A stretch of DNA of 64,000 nt from Ornithodoros turicata. Taxonomy: Eukaryota > Arthropoda > Arachnida > Ixodida > Argasidae. The position numbers were made by a program, and so were the translations under genes. The stretch is taken from contig NC_088204.1 of assembly GCF_037126465.1 (NCBI RefSeq), positions 19,908,804 through 19,972,803 on the forward strand, written 5' to 3'. Below are positions 42,844-54,900 of the stretch, piece after piece. Every line of letters begins with the position of its first letter. The first letter of the stretch is position 1. The notes beneath the pieces were generated by a model that worked only from the letters and a program-made list of their open reading frames with translations, was not told where the DNA came from and ran no database searches.

Positions 42844-43891
42844 CATAGGTGGGCACTTTCCTGCGGCCTTACTCGTCCTCACCTCACTAAGCACAGACTT
42901 CATTGGCCTCACTCACCATCACCAAATTTTCTTCACCAGTAACTAAACCTCAGTCGCCCTCACATTCCATTGTAAATTTTGCCCCCACAAACCTCACCTC
43001 AGGGCATCGGGATCCCGAGAGGCCTCACCATCCTCACGTGCCCTCATCTCATGAGGCTATTCACAACCCTTATGACCTCACGTATCTTCACCTCATGAGG
43101 ATCCTCATCCTCATGTGTCCTCACCTCATGAGGGCCCTCATGTCCTCACGGCGCCTCACGTACTTTCGCCTAATGAGGACCCACATGGCCTCACGAGTCC
43201 TCATCCTCACGTGCCCTCACCTCATGAGGGCCCTCATGGCCTCACGTACTTTTTTCTCATGAGGACCCTCATGGCCCCACGACCCTTCATCCTCACGAGC
43301 CCTCGCTCCATGAATACCCTCATGGCCTGACGTGTCTTCGAGTCACTAGGAGGCACATGAGCGTCAAAAGAACTTTCCGTCATGTTCACATGACACGTCG
43401 ACGTTGAACTACTGTGTCGGTAGTTGGTACTAATGATACTGCACGGCATTAAACTGTTTATAGGGTTTCGTGCTGTGCTTGGATAAATTTGGTAACAGTT
43501 GTTACTGTCACAGTGAGGTTTAACGTTAGTGTTTGGCATCAGCAAAGGGGAGCCCGAACCCACCACCTCATCCGTGAGGTCCCTCACGAGAGGCCTCACG
43601 GCCTCATCCGTGAGGTTTCTCACGAAAGGCCTCACAGCCTCATCCGTGAGGCTCCTCAAGGAATACGTTGTACCCTCACGTATTGATGGCCTCACGATGA
43701 CTGGCCTCATGAGGGCCCTCACGATGACTGGCCTCATGAGGGCCCTCACGGTGGGCCTCATGAGGGACAATGCCTCATGACTCTTCTCGTGAGGAACGTT
43801 CAGCGTCGTCTGGCCTCACTCACCCTCACGTCATCGTCGTGAGGTGAGGGGTCTTCATGAGGGTTCTCATGAGTGAGGACGCCCAGCTATG
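42844..43891. mobile_element. CCTCA/TGAGG-rich transposable element, copy A
   Basis: Begins CATAGGTGGGCACTTTCC and ends GCCCAGCTATG, an imperfect inverted terminus. The interior holds dozens of CCTCACG, CCTCATGAGG and CCGTGAGG motifs, many self-complementary, around a unique 200-base core containing GTAACAGTTGTTACTG. Long frames here, such as 178 codons on the minus strand, follow from the repeat and are not genes. Confidence 0.75.
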
Positions 43892-44410
43892 CTCTACAGT
43901 GCATAGGTGGGCATTTTCCTGCGGCCTCACTCATCCTCACCTCACGAAGCACAGACTTTGTTGGCCTCACTCACCCTCACCAAATTTTCCTCACCAGTAA
44001 CTAAACCTCAGTCACCCTCACATTCCATTTTAAATTTTGCCCTCACATCGGGATCCCGAGAGGCCTCACCACCCTCATCCTCACATGGCTTCACCTCATG
44101 AGACTATTCACAGCCCTTATGGCCTCATGTATCTTCACCTCATGAGGTCCTCATCCTCACGTGTCCTCCCCTCATGAGGGTGCTCATGTCCTCACGGCAA
44201 CTCATGTACTTTTGCCTAATGAGGACCCACATGGCCTCACAAGTCCTCATCCTCACATGCCCTCATCCTCACGTGCCCTCACCTCATGAGGGCCCTCATG
44301 GCCTCACGCACCTTCTTCTCATGAGGACCCTCATGGCCTCACGACCCCTCATCCTCACGGGCCCTCGTCTCGTGAATACCGTTATGGCCTGACGTGTCTA
44401 CAAGTCACTA

Positions 44411-47065
44411 CCCAGTAAACCATATATATCCCAGGTACATCCTGCCGATATCGCAAATTGGATGTTAGGATATCCATGGGAGCTTCATAGAAAGCCCATT
44501 TACGTAGAAAGTACATCCATGCGATTGCCAGACTCCGACTGTTTTCACATCCCAGAACCGTCGGATAGACATCTATTTTGGATATTTGGATGTTCCGGGG
44601 ATATTTTAAAATTCATGCTATTTTTGCGTTGAATGAATTTGAAATTGATAGCTATTGATTGCTGTAGCAAATAAATGCTGCACACAGTAATTAAACAAAA
44701 AGGCATCTACTTTTGGCAGCACACGCGGCTTGTGGAGGGGTGCACAGCGACCTTTCGGCCCTAATCCAAGACCAATGCAGACCACAGGTTAATAAATATG
44801 CTCCCGCCTTTCACCATATCAAACGCAGGCGCCCTTTTTGGCCCCTCCGCCGCGTACGCGGATTTCAAGAGATACCAGAGCGAGCATATACTGAAATACA
44901 AATTCTTGGAGTACGTTCGTCAAGTGTAGCGTGGCGTATCACATTTGCAACGGTGACAACGTCTTTACAGTTAATTTGTGAGTCTGCAAACCACGTCAGC
45001 TTATACCTGCGAACGTTCCTGACACCCCATCCTAGCAGCTATCGTGTTTTTAACTCAAGCTACCGCCTGTAATGTGATTACGTGGTAAATAACGTAGTAA
45101 CCCCCCAAATGTTCCCCGTTTGCTTAGGCCATGCCATTAAAGTAGCACAGAAGTCATTTTTAACACCCAGTTTTCTTCCTATAAAACTGTTAAGTTTGCC
45201 AGTAAGATGCACCATACGAAGTAATTTACACTACAGAGTCATAATTATCGCAGAAATTGAATTTAAAATACGCCGCAAAAAGCGACCGTGCGCAACGGTG
45301 GTGAAGAGCAGTACCAGCCTGTGATCTGCCTGGAACCTCGCGCTGACGCTATAAGGAGAACGCTCGCTGATTGGCCTAGAGAAATGTTGCCTGCTACTCC
45401 GCTGTCGTCTGCTACTCGGCTGTTCGGGGTTCTGATAAAGCCTTTCTCCTTGCTCGGTAATGCTTCGGCCGCTCCTTCTATCCCCAATTCTCCGGGAGAA
45501 CTGGCAAAACAGGTTTACGGCGGCTAAGGGACAATGCGCTGACCCCCACTGACCGGCAAACCAGAACGAGTCTCCTTATGCCGTCATCGGTGACGTGCCA
45601 TCATACCTCCTCATCCTCGTTATAGCTGGAGTGGCGAGTTAAAGGGACAGTCCGGGAAAACCGGAAGTTGATTTTTTCCAACTGTCACGGAAGCTTACAT
45701 GCTGGGTGGAAAGTTTCAGCTCACAAAACGGCGTGGTTTTCGAGATATCGAATAAAAAAGACTCCTCTGAAGACATCCGGTTTCGTTTTTCTCCCTCGCA
45801 TACTCCTTGCCCCAAGGATAGAGAGAGTGTATTGGCATCAAATGGAAGGCCGGCCACAGGGGCAGGCTTCCTGCAGCATCTCAAATAGACTCGAACAACA
45901 TTCTGAATACCAACTCTCACCCAGCGACTAAGGCTGGTCAGAGATTGCTATACGTGTCCGTTTCGCCATGCAACAGTCCATGACACTGGAAAGCTGCAAG
46001 TGGGAGAACAACACGAGGATGTGGACATCTCATAGATTAACATGGAACTTGCCATTGTCCACCCTGAAGAGGATGTCAGAGGTCATCCAGCGACGGTGAA
46101 ACTCAACTGCTCCAAGCACCGCACGCTCCCTGCAAAGAACTTTGCGAATACCGGCGTTAACTAGCCGAATCACCTCCTGCACACTGCGGCTCTCCTGCGC
46201 GTGCACTGGTCGACAGCGTGAAATCCACACTCCAAGGATCCTCTATGTACGTCAGCCGTCACGTGAGTATGACGTCCCCAATGGACAAAGTGGAGCGGAG
46301 GACTGCGCCGTTGCTGGGAATGCAGAGAGGTGTTTTTGTCTATGAGTGTACTGAACAGAAGGCTACGTCGTGATACCTGTGTTTACATTGACGCTACTCT
46401 GCATTTTAGTCTACATAACGCGTGATTGCTACTCAAAAACATCATAATGGACAAATGCTAGCACGCAACAATCAACTATCGCGCAAACAGGCATGCGCAA
46501 GTCACGTGCGGCATTGCTCTTATGCACGTCACGCGAGAGCTCGCTGCGGCCTTTACTCGGGACCAACTGCGAAGAAAAATGTCGATTATAAATCGTGCGA
46601 TACGATTTCTTCTGAAATATTTTGCACAGTTGTTGTGAGGAGTATTAGAAATTATAAGGCGGTGTTTCCCAGACCTATGTTTTCGACCGGACTGTCACTT
46701 TAAGGGTGAAGGCCCGGAGCTATGTTTATGTGAGTTTTTTTCTGGGAAACAAATTGCACACATCAAAACCTTTCGCGCTATTCGGTATAATGACACACAC
46801 ACTTTCATCAGATGTCTTAATCTGAAATTTTTTTTTGATGGCCCTCTGTACTCCTTTAACGGTCACGTGTCCTAGATGTCTCCGAAAAATAACGCGCGAT
46901 TGCTCCCTTCTTTTTACATCTACCAGATGTTCCAGGGATATACAAAGTAAGACACTTTTCGAAGTCACATTGTAGACGTACAGGTAACGTCGCATAGACG
47001 TGGCGGGTATGTGCGACGTGCGCGACCTTTGTGGGACGTACCTAGGATATTTCTGGTTTACTGGG
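44411..47065. mobile_element. TA-target transposable element inside copy B
   Basis: Ends CCCAGTAAACC and GGTTTACTGGG, with subterminal similarity over about 30 bases, and TA on both sides. No transposase was recognised. It contains a second, TTAA-flanked element. Confidence 0.78.
45643..46699. mobile_element. TTAA-target element nested at third level
   Basis: Ends AGGGACAGTCCGG and CCGGACTGTCACT with TTAA on both sides (45639-45642 and 46700-46703). TTAA targets suggest a piggyBac or Kolobok-type non-autonomous element. Confidence 0.75.
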
Positions 47066-47539
47066 TAGTAGGCACATGAGCCTCAAAAGAACTTTCCGCG
47101 ATGGTCACATGACACGTCGGCGTTGAACTACTGTGTCAGTAGTTGGTACCAATGATACTGCGCAGCATTAAACTGCATGTTTAGGGTTTCGTGCGGTGCT
47201 TGGATAAATTCGGTAACAGTTGTTACTGTCACAGTGAGGTTTAACGTTAGTGTTTGGCATCAGCAAAGAGGAGCCCGAGACCATCACCTCGTGAGGTCCC
47301 TCACGAAAGGCCTCAGGGCCTCATCCGTGAGGCCCCTCGCAAAGGGCCTCATGGCCTCATCCGTGAGGTTCCTCACGGAATAAGTTGTACCCTCACGACG
47401 ACTGGCCTCATGAGGGACAATGCCTCACGACTGTCCTCGTGAGGAACATTCAGCGTGGTCTGGCCACACTCACCCTCACCTCACGACGATGAGGTGAGGG
47501 TCCTCATGAGTGAGGACGCCCAGCTATGCTGTAGAGATG

Positions 47540-48838
47540 GTGAGATCACTATGGTGGGCTAGAAAGCCCACCATAAGATCACTCCGATCACTCCCGCCGT
47601 CATGGTCGCCATGGCCTGAATTGGACTGGATTTCGGCAGCTTCTGGATTGGCTTCGCTACGACATTGGCTAGTTTTCTACTCCGCATTTTCAACGCTAGG
47701 ACGATTTCTGTCGCCATTCGGGCACTGGGCCGTATTCATGGCCGTATTCGAGTTTTTTGTTTTGCGGACGTCGTTTTTGTTGGATAAGTTTACATTTTCG
47801 CATAAAAAATACAGATGTTCGAAGGTGAATGCATTTGTAAGTAAACCATCTCTACTCACATTCGTACAGTTTTGATCTAAGATGACTGAAGGGCGGAACG
47901 TCCGACAGAATGCGAGGTACGGGGCAGAGCAGTGCGGAAAAACGCGACTTTGGACGTGGCTGCCAAGTTTGTGTACGTGACCAAAAGCAGGTTGATGAGT
48001 CTCTCGGGTCGCATAGTCTATGTATTTTTTGTGGTGTACTGTTTTTAAAAATTTTGAGCGTTTAAACAAGACCAACATCTACAAATCGCTCGGTAATGTT
48101 GCTCAATCCATGCTCCTGTCAGGATGCCTGTCATAGCTTTCACTCGTCATCATCATTGTACCGCAATTTACGGTAACTACCGATGCATAGAAGTTGATCA
48201 AGGCCTTCACATGTGGCGTATGCTGAGGTTCTGCAAGTACAGTACAGTACAGTACAGTAGTATACGGGAATGGAGCATAAACTTTTTCTCGTGGTACCTC
48301 ACAGGAATGCATTGCTTGCCTATGCACCACGCCCACCCCATTACACGTGCACAGCAAGAGGAACTGAACGATAAGAAGACATACTATTTGTTTCATGCTC
48401 ACGGTATTGTTGTCCTGTGTGGTGCGATTGCTGATAACTGAAGTAGATGCCCAGCAGACAGTTGTACGCATTGTGAAACATCAGTAACAGTGCTTTATGC
48501 ACATGGTTGCTTCTCTCTTGGTCCCCTCTAATGGGTGCTTAGCAACGAACCTCCCTGGGACAACTTTGTCACTTCTCGTTCTTCGTTCCTTTCAGTGCCC
48601 TTGTTGCCACACGCAAGTTAACTAGCTTTGCTTGCCAGCATTTAAATGATTTTGAAGAAAAGAGATATCACGTGAGTTCAAAGCCGGAATCTTGAAAAAT
48701 CGTTCAATCTATCATTATTTTGATCAGACAGGTGGTCTGCAAATTTCTTTTGTACAGTTGGGAGATGAAAAACAATCTACACAGCCACTTATGGTTCACT
48801 TTTTCATGGGCACAGCATTAGGTGATCCACGGGGTGAA
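47540..48838. other. Region upstream of the DNMBP-like gene
   Basis: No gene recognised. A short AGTAC pentanucleotide repeat lies at 48237-48261. A possible acceptor TTTTGTACAG at 48757 could begin a 5' UTR-containing exon that leads into the start codon at 48839. Confidence 0.4.
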
Positions 48839-48928
48839 ATGGAACCTGGTACTATAGTAAGGTCACTCTCTGACTTCGACTCTGGGCTGGATGGAGAGCT
48901 GTCACTCAAGAATGGTGACGTGATTCAG
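48839..48928 (+). CDS. DNMBP: DNMBP coding exon 1 (first half of SH3-1)
   Basis: 30 residues, MEPGTIVRSLSDFDSG to NGDVIQ; phase 0 donor GTTGGA is weak but gives an uninterrupted SH3 with exon 2. Confidence 0.75.
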
Positions 48929-51900
48929 GTTGGAGCCTCGATATCTTCATTTTTAGGGACTTTGCGAAATGGGATATTTATATCATATGTATAATATGAA
49001 CTTACTGTAGGTCGTAGAGGCAGTGGACAAACACTGGACTCTAGGAGATCTAAGGGGACAGCGTGGGAAGTTTCCGTCTAGCGTTGTCGTGGAAGTGAAA
49101 CCTCCGTTGCTGAACCCCGGACAAGAGCTGTTTGTTGGTGTGGCCGACTTCATCTCGGATGTCCAAGGAGACTTGTGCTTCAGCTCTGGTACATATGACA
49201 ATCAATTTGCACAGTTTTATGCACGCAGTACCTTAAAATTTTGTTCTTGTTCTTGTTCCTGAACCCAACGAAAATTGCTATTATTTTCACAGGCCTCGCA
49301 CAAATCCTTAATTCTGGCATCTGAGTCTTAATTGTAAACTTTGCACAGTGTAGCTGCGTTGTCCAGAAGTGCATATTTAAATTATAGTTAGTATCAGTCT
49401 GTGTGGATTGATGCGCTTCGTTTAGAATTCTATATTAACATCTGTCTTCCTGAAATTGTTCAGGACACTTTTTGAAAATTAACTGTTAGCTTTAAACTAA
49501 CTGACTTTGGCTAGATTAGCTAGCACACTGTTGAAAATTAATGCAGCGTCCTTAAACCAGACTTAATAGTCTTAAACCTACCGTAAAATAGTCTTAAACC
49601 TACCACCTCATTGAGAAGTTTATCACGTTTCTCCTAAAATCCTGCTCATCAGAGGCGGAGAGTTTTCATTTTCCCAGGTGGGGCAAGGGCGCACCGCGAA
49701 ATAAGTACTCTGGCAGGGGTGGGGGATATGTTTATTAAGAAAAAAAAGAAAGGTAAGCCAGATGGATGTCGGCGTGTTATTAAAAAAAAAAGTGAAAGGG
49801 GGAAGACAAAAAAGGAAAAGATAAAAGAAAACAAAAAAGAAGGAAGGAAAAGAAAAATGAAGAACACAAAACTAACTCTGGCGGGATCTTATGATGTATG
49901 CAGAACTGGTATAGAAATAAGAGGAAGGAAGAACAGAAAAAAAGAAAAACAGAGAGAACGTAAACAGTGAACATGTGCACAACTGAAGGCATTACGCCTT
50001 TGAAAACTGAGTGCAAAAGGAACAAAATGCATTGAATCCTCGGTGTTTGACCCGAAATGCGCGCAATATTATGAATATGGTCAATGAAATGGACCAGCGG
50101 GAGTTGAACCAACTCCCAACGGATATGCGTTCCGAAGATTCTACCGTTGCACCTCACTGGCAGCTGCAGGTACCTTTTCGACTGCTTTTGTTTCATTGAT
50201 CTGATTGCTTTGGGCGAAATTCAGGCAATGTGTTGTGTCATCCTCTCTGTTCTTCGCCTCACCTTCTACTGTGATAATGAGTATGGTGGGCGGATACATA
50301 TTTTACAAATTGCAAGATGCATTTTTGGGGTTGGTGCCTCTTCGCTCTTTTGACCCGGGCGCTCCGAGCCCCAAAAGGGGGGGCGGCGCCCCCCCTAGTT
50401 CTTGTTCCGGGGGGGGGGGGCAAGGGCCCCCGCGCCCCCCCGCAGTCGGCGCCTATGCTGCTTATCCTTAAAGGGGCACTAAAGTGCTAAAATTTCTCGT
50501 AAATTGAGGTTTCTCTTGCTCAAGGATCACGAGCTCCACAACAGATGAACCCCATTCCTTTTGCGTTGGCGTCTATGTAATGACATGTTTCATTGCATGA
50601 GGAGAAATTTTTGCACCTTAGCACCCCTTTAATTTCAAACACCCACACACAAAAAAGTCAAAAGTCGCATTCTGCTGTAATGGCTCAGCCATCTTGCAAG
50701 CGTAACACTTTGTGAATTCCTAGGCGACCTTATTGTGGGATTGTCACCTGTGGATGACAACTGGTGGGAGGGAAGGTGCGAAGGACGTAGCGGCATCTTC
50801 CCAATGTCCCACGTCTGGAAGGCGGATTCTACCAAGCTCAGGTCTGCCGCAGACTCTGCATTTGTGGACTTGTGGGCCCGGGTCAGGCAAGACATGGCAG
50901 CCCAGCTGGACGATGAGCTCTCCCTGGTTCAGGGGGAGATGGTTCACATTACCAAGATCATCGATCATGATTGGTACTGGTACGTATGGTAGCCCTACCT
51001 TCAGTATTTACACCTTTCTAGAACGGTGCAGACGGTTACTGTTTTTCTACCCTTTCTGCAGGGGCGAATGCAAGGGGCAGGAAGGAAGATTTCCTCGGAG
51101 GTTTGTCACGGTTCTACCTAAAGATGAGGCAGAGATCTCAGCCGTAACGGCACCACCGGCCGCGACCGATACGGCACCTGAGCTTAGTCGTTACGATGCT
51201 GGCCCCCCTAAGCCTCCAAGAACTTTCAAGGCTGAAGCGACCAATAGCGAAGATAATGAGGACAGCACCGGAAGTGGCTACCACAGCCTCAACAGCGGGA
51301 TCGCTCCTTATGCCCGTGCCAAATACCCATTCAGCGCGCAGTACCCGAATGAACTATCTTTTAGCGAAGGCGAACTCATCACTATGATACGCCATATTGA
51401 CGACGAATGGACGGAGGGCGAATTGAACGGAGAAGTTGGACTTTTCCCCACGGATTTTGTCGACATCATTGTCGACTGTTCGGAAGCAGCAGCTCCTACG
51501 CAGGACAGCACGCCCGTTGTGTCGGAGTTCCGTGACGAGGAGCCTGCGAGGTTTGGGAGGGCGCTCTTCGATTTTACGGGCGACGTTGCTGGCGATTTAC
51601 CGTTGAGGGCAGGGGACGTAATAGTGTTGCTCGGCAGGCTGAACAGTGATTGGTACAGAGCCAGAACACGGGACGGAAGAGTTGGAATCTGCCCCACGAA
51701 TTTTGTGGAGGAGATGTCGCGGTCGCCGGACGCCGGAGCAGAGTCCAAGAAAATGGGAAGGTACAACTCAGCACCGAGTTGTCAGATTCTGTCAAAGGTA
51801 TCAGACGACAGGAAGAGGAAGACGCTGACCAGGCCTTCTGCAGTCAACGAAGTGGAAAGCGGTGCGGCAATGAACAGCCTGCCAACTGGGACTTCCTCCT

Positions 51901-54900
51901 TGGTTGAAGAAAGTGCTGCTCACCTCAGAAGAGCCAACACATTGACGAGCTCAGAGAGTGCAGCTTTCAAAAGGTTACTGTTGTTTTGGTATGGTGTGAC
52001 CATAAAAGTTACTAATGCTAATTTACAGGGAGGTGGCAAGCTTTCATGAACCCAAGACACGTACGTATCACACAAACTTTTTTTGAATCAACTTGATTGG
52101 TGTCCTTGCTACAATACCAGCCTGTAGCACACTGGCTTTACAAAGGTCGACTCTCATTCTTTCATGGGAGATATGTGTAGTGACACCCCAGTTCTGTCTA
52201 GGCTATCGTGTGCTGCAACATATCATAGTGTCACAAAGTTAGGAACCAGTGGAAGTATGCCATGTTATAATAAAATGCCAACTCTTTGTTGTTCGTGAAG
52301 TGTAATTGTTGTTTGCAAAAACAGCACAAAAAAAAGGTCCCGTCCCAACTCGTCCTCCACCGCCCATACCTCGGAGTGCAACTTCATCCTGTCTGCCGAG
52401 CAGGGCAGCTCCCCCTGTTCCATATCAGGAACAGCAACCCAGAGAGGGTATGATGCACTTACACATGTCAATTCTGTGGAAACGTGTGAACTGTGAATAA
52501 TTCTGAAGGTTAGTAACACATATAACTTTGTCTTTTCATTATAGCCACAGAACGTGTATGCGATGTGGCTGACGTAGCAGCAGGGACGGGCTTTGCAAGT
52601 GGTGCAGTTCTTGCAGATGAACCAAATGCAGACAGCAGCCAAGTGAAAGCAGACGTCGACAGAGAGAGAGCGGAAGAGAGAAAGTAAGAAGAATGTTTGC
52701 ATTTTTACAGCTCTGTGCGCATAAAAGCGTGTAAAGTCTCTGAATTCCTTTTTCATCGTTTTTACAAGGAGAAAAGTACGAGAACATCGTCAGTGTGTCA
52801 TCACAGAGCTGTTGCAGACGGAACGCGACTACATAAAAGACCTACAGATCTGCTACGACATCTACCTCAGGGACCAGTCTGCAAGCAAGGTATAACGAGG
52901 CTTATCACATCTCCTGCAGTGTATAACCAGACAGTGGCGTCACTAGGGGTTGTGGGGGTGTGTGATCTGCCCCGGGTGACGCGATTAAAGGACATCAAAG
53001 TGAAAGACCGGGCGTGTTGATGTCGATCCTGCATGACAAACTAGCACTAGGAACGGGACAGAGAGAAGAGACGACAGGACAGGTGCTAGACTTCCAACAA
53101 AAGAATTTATTTAGCAACATAGTGCCGTCTTTAAATATTACACTCAGACGATTAATGCGTCATCCACACACTCGTCATCCTTTTTCTTGTCCCACATTTT
53201 TAGGAATTTGACTTCATTATCAAACAAAGTGATAGAAGCATGACTCTCACACACTGTTGCTCATTTTTTCTTATTTCGAATGCCTCTATTATTTCTCTGG
53301 TACGCTGATCACAAGAACGACCTTTTATCCTCGTCTCCGGGAATCTTGGCCCTGCACCCTAGTAATGCCACTGTAACCATCAGGGCATATTTTTCACTGA
53401 CATACGAGGGTGGTTCCATAAGTTTCCGGCCCGACCAACTTTTAATAGTCATAGAGACGAAACAAGTGTATCACTTTTCGACGTAGTCACCCTTAACTTT
53501 GATGCACTTTTGACACCTTTCAACCAGCATTCTTATACCCTTGAAAAAATAGTCCGAAGTTTTGTCCGCAAAATGCTGGAAAACTGCCTCTTGCACCTCA
53601 CTATTGTTTTGAAATCTCCGTCCTCTGAGATCCCTCTTCAAGTTTGAGAACAGGAAGTAGTCACTCGGTGCCAAGTCTGGACTGTAGGGTGGGTGGTGGA
53701 TTTCTTCGAAGCCGCACTCCTTCAGTGCAGCCTTGGCAACAGAAGCCGTTTGGACAGGGGCATTGTCCTGGAGCAACCGGACACCTCGACTCAACCTGCC
53801 GCGCGTCTCGCAGTCGGTGCAGGAGTGAAGCATAATAAGTCGCATTCACTGTGGTGTTCCTCTCTTTGAAGTCGATGAGGAGGATCCCGTGACAATCCCA
53901 AAATATTGTTGCCATGATCTTCTTTGAGGATTGTGTGACCTTGCATAGTCTCATCCCCTGTGACAATTGACTTCAATATTTCTTCTTCGTTCTCTTGACA
54001 GAGCTCCAAAAACTCTTTGGTACAGACGACACGCTGTTCCTTTTGAACTGACGAGAGAAGTCGTGGCACCAATCTCGCACTGACCTTTTTCATGTGAAGG
54101 CCCTCGCCGATTATGCGAAAAACGGTTGTTTTGGAAGGCCCCAGCCTTTCTGAGAATTCCTTCACCTTCAGACGTCTGTCGCTCAGCACTTCCTCCTCGA
54201 CAAGAGACAAATTTTCTTGTGTCACCACTTCCACTGGACGACCATCGTGTGGATCATCTTCAATGGACTATCGCCCCAGTCGAAACTGCTTAGCCCAGTC
54301 TTTTACCGTTATGTATGACGGAGAGGCTTCCCTGTACACCTTGTCCAGACGCGCTTTAATTTCCCTAGGCGAAAGTCCCTCTTTTGTCAATAATTTTATC
54401 ACAGCGCGGTACTCGCTTTTTTCCATTTTAACTGAAGAGTGCACCCTGGCTGTTTGAAATGCCGCTCTCCAACCGACAAAAGCATGGGGAGGGTTGAGGG
54501 TGGTGCTCCGGCCCTCCAACAGATGGCGCCACGCGTCCTTAATCGCAATTTCAAATTCGCGCACATTTTCTACCTTGGGCCGGAAACTTGTGGAAGTACC
54601 ACCCTCGTACCTAGGCATATACTGTTGTGTCTGCAGGTTTGATGTAGTTTTGAGGTAGTAATACAGCTCTCATGTACAACTTGGTATGGTACTTCTTCTT
54701 TTTTTTTTTCAGGACCTGGAAATAGACATGGCCACGCTATTCGGAAACCTAGACGAAGTGATAGCTGTTGCAAATCAGCTCTTGTCACTCATTGAAGATG
54801 AAGCACGAAAGACAGAGCAGGATCAGATGATTGGTAAGGATGAGCCCGTTTTCATGTGGGATTTATTTCGTGGGTGCCTTATTTTGCTGATCTCACAGAG

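Larger units (their letters stand above)
43892..47536. mobile_element. CCTCA/TGAGG-rich transposable element, copy B (interrupted)
   Basis: Adjacent same-orientation copy of A, in two parts: 43892-44410 and 47066-47536. The termini CTCTACAG..CATAG and CTATG..CTGTAGAG are inverse. It is split by a 2.66-kb insertion at a position uninterrupted in copy A (near 43351). Confidence 0.75.

Noticed and set aside
43234..43770. 178-codon open frame on the minus strand
   Set aside because: Its length comes from the low-complexity CCTCA repeat; the product is repetitive with no family motif.
42903..44392. CRISPR-like array of regularly repeated CCTCA/TGAGG units
   Set aside because: Units are short, irregularly spaced and partly inverted, spacers are not unique, and the context is an animal transposon.
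48124..48441. 105-codon frame upstream of DNMBP as a separate gene
   Set aside because: No family similarity seen, includes a short tandem repeat, and no supporting splice or poly-A signals.
49719..49970. Lysine-rich 83-codon coding frame
   Set aside because: Translation of an A/G-rich tract inside a hAT-like element.
50733..51060. DNMBP exon 3 and exon 4 as one continuous exon
   Set aside because: One frame stays open across the interval, but it is not the SH3 frame of exon 3; splicing out 50980-51061 with GTACGT and TTTCTGCAG restores the SH3-3 sequence.
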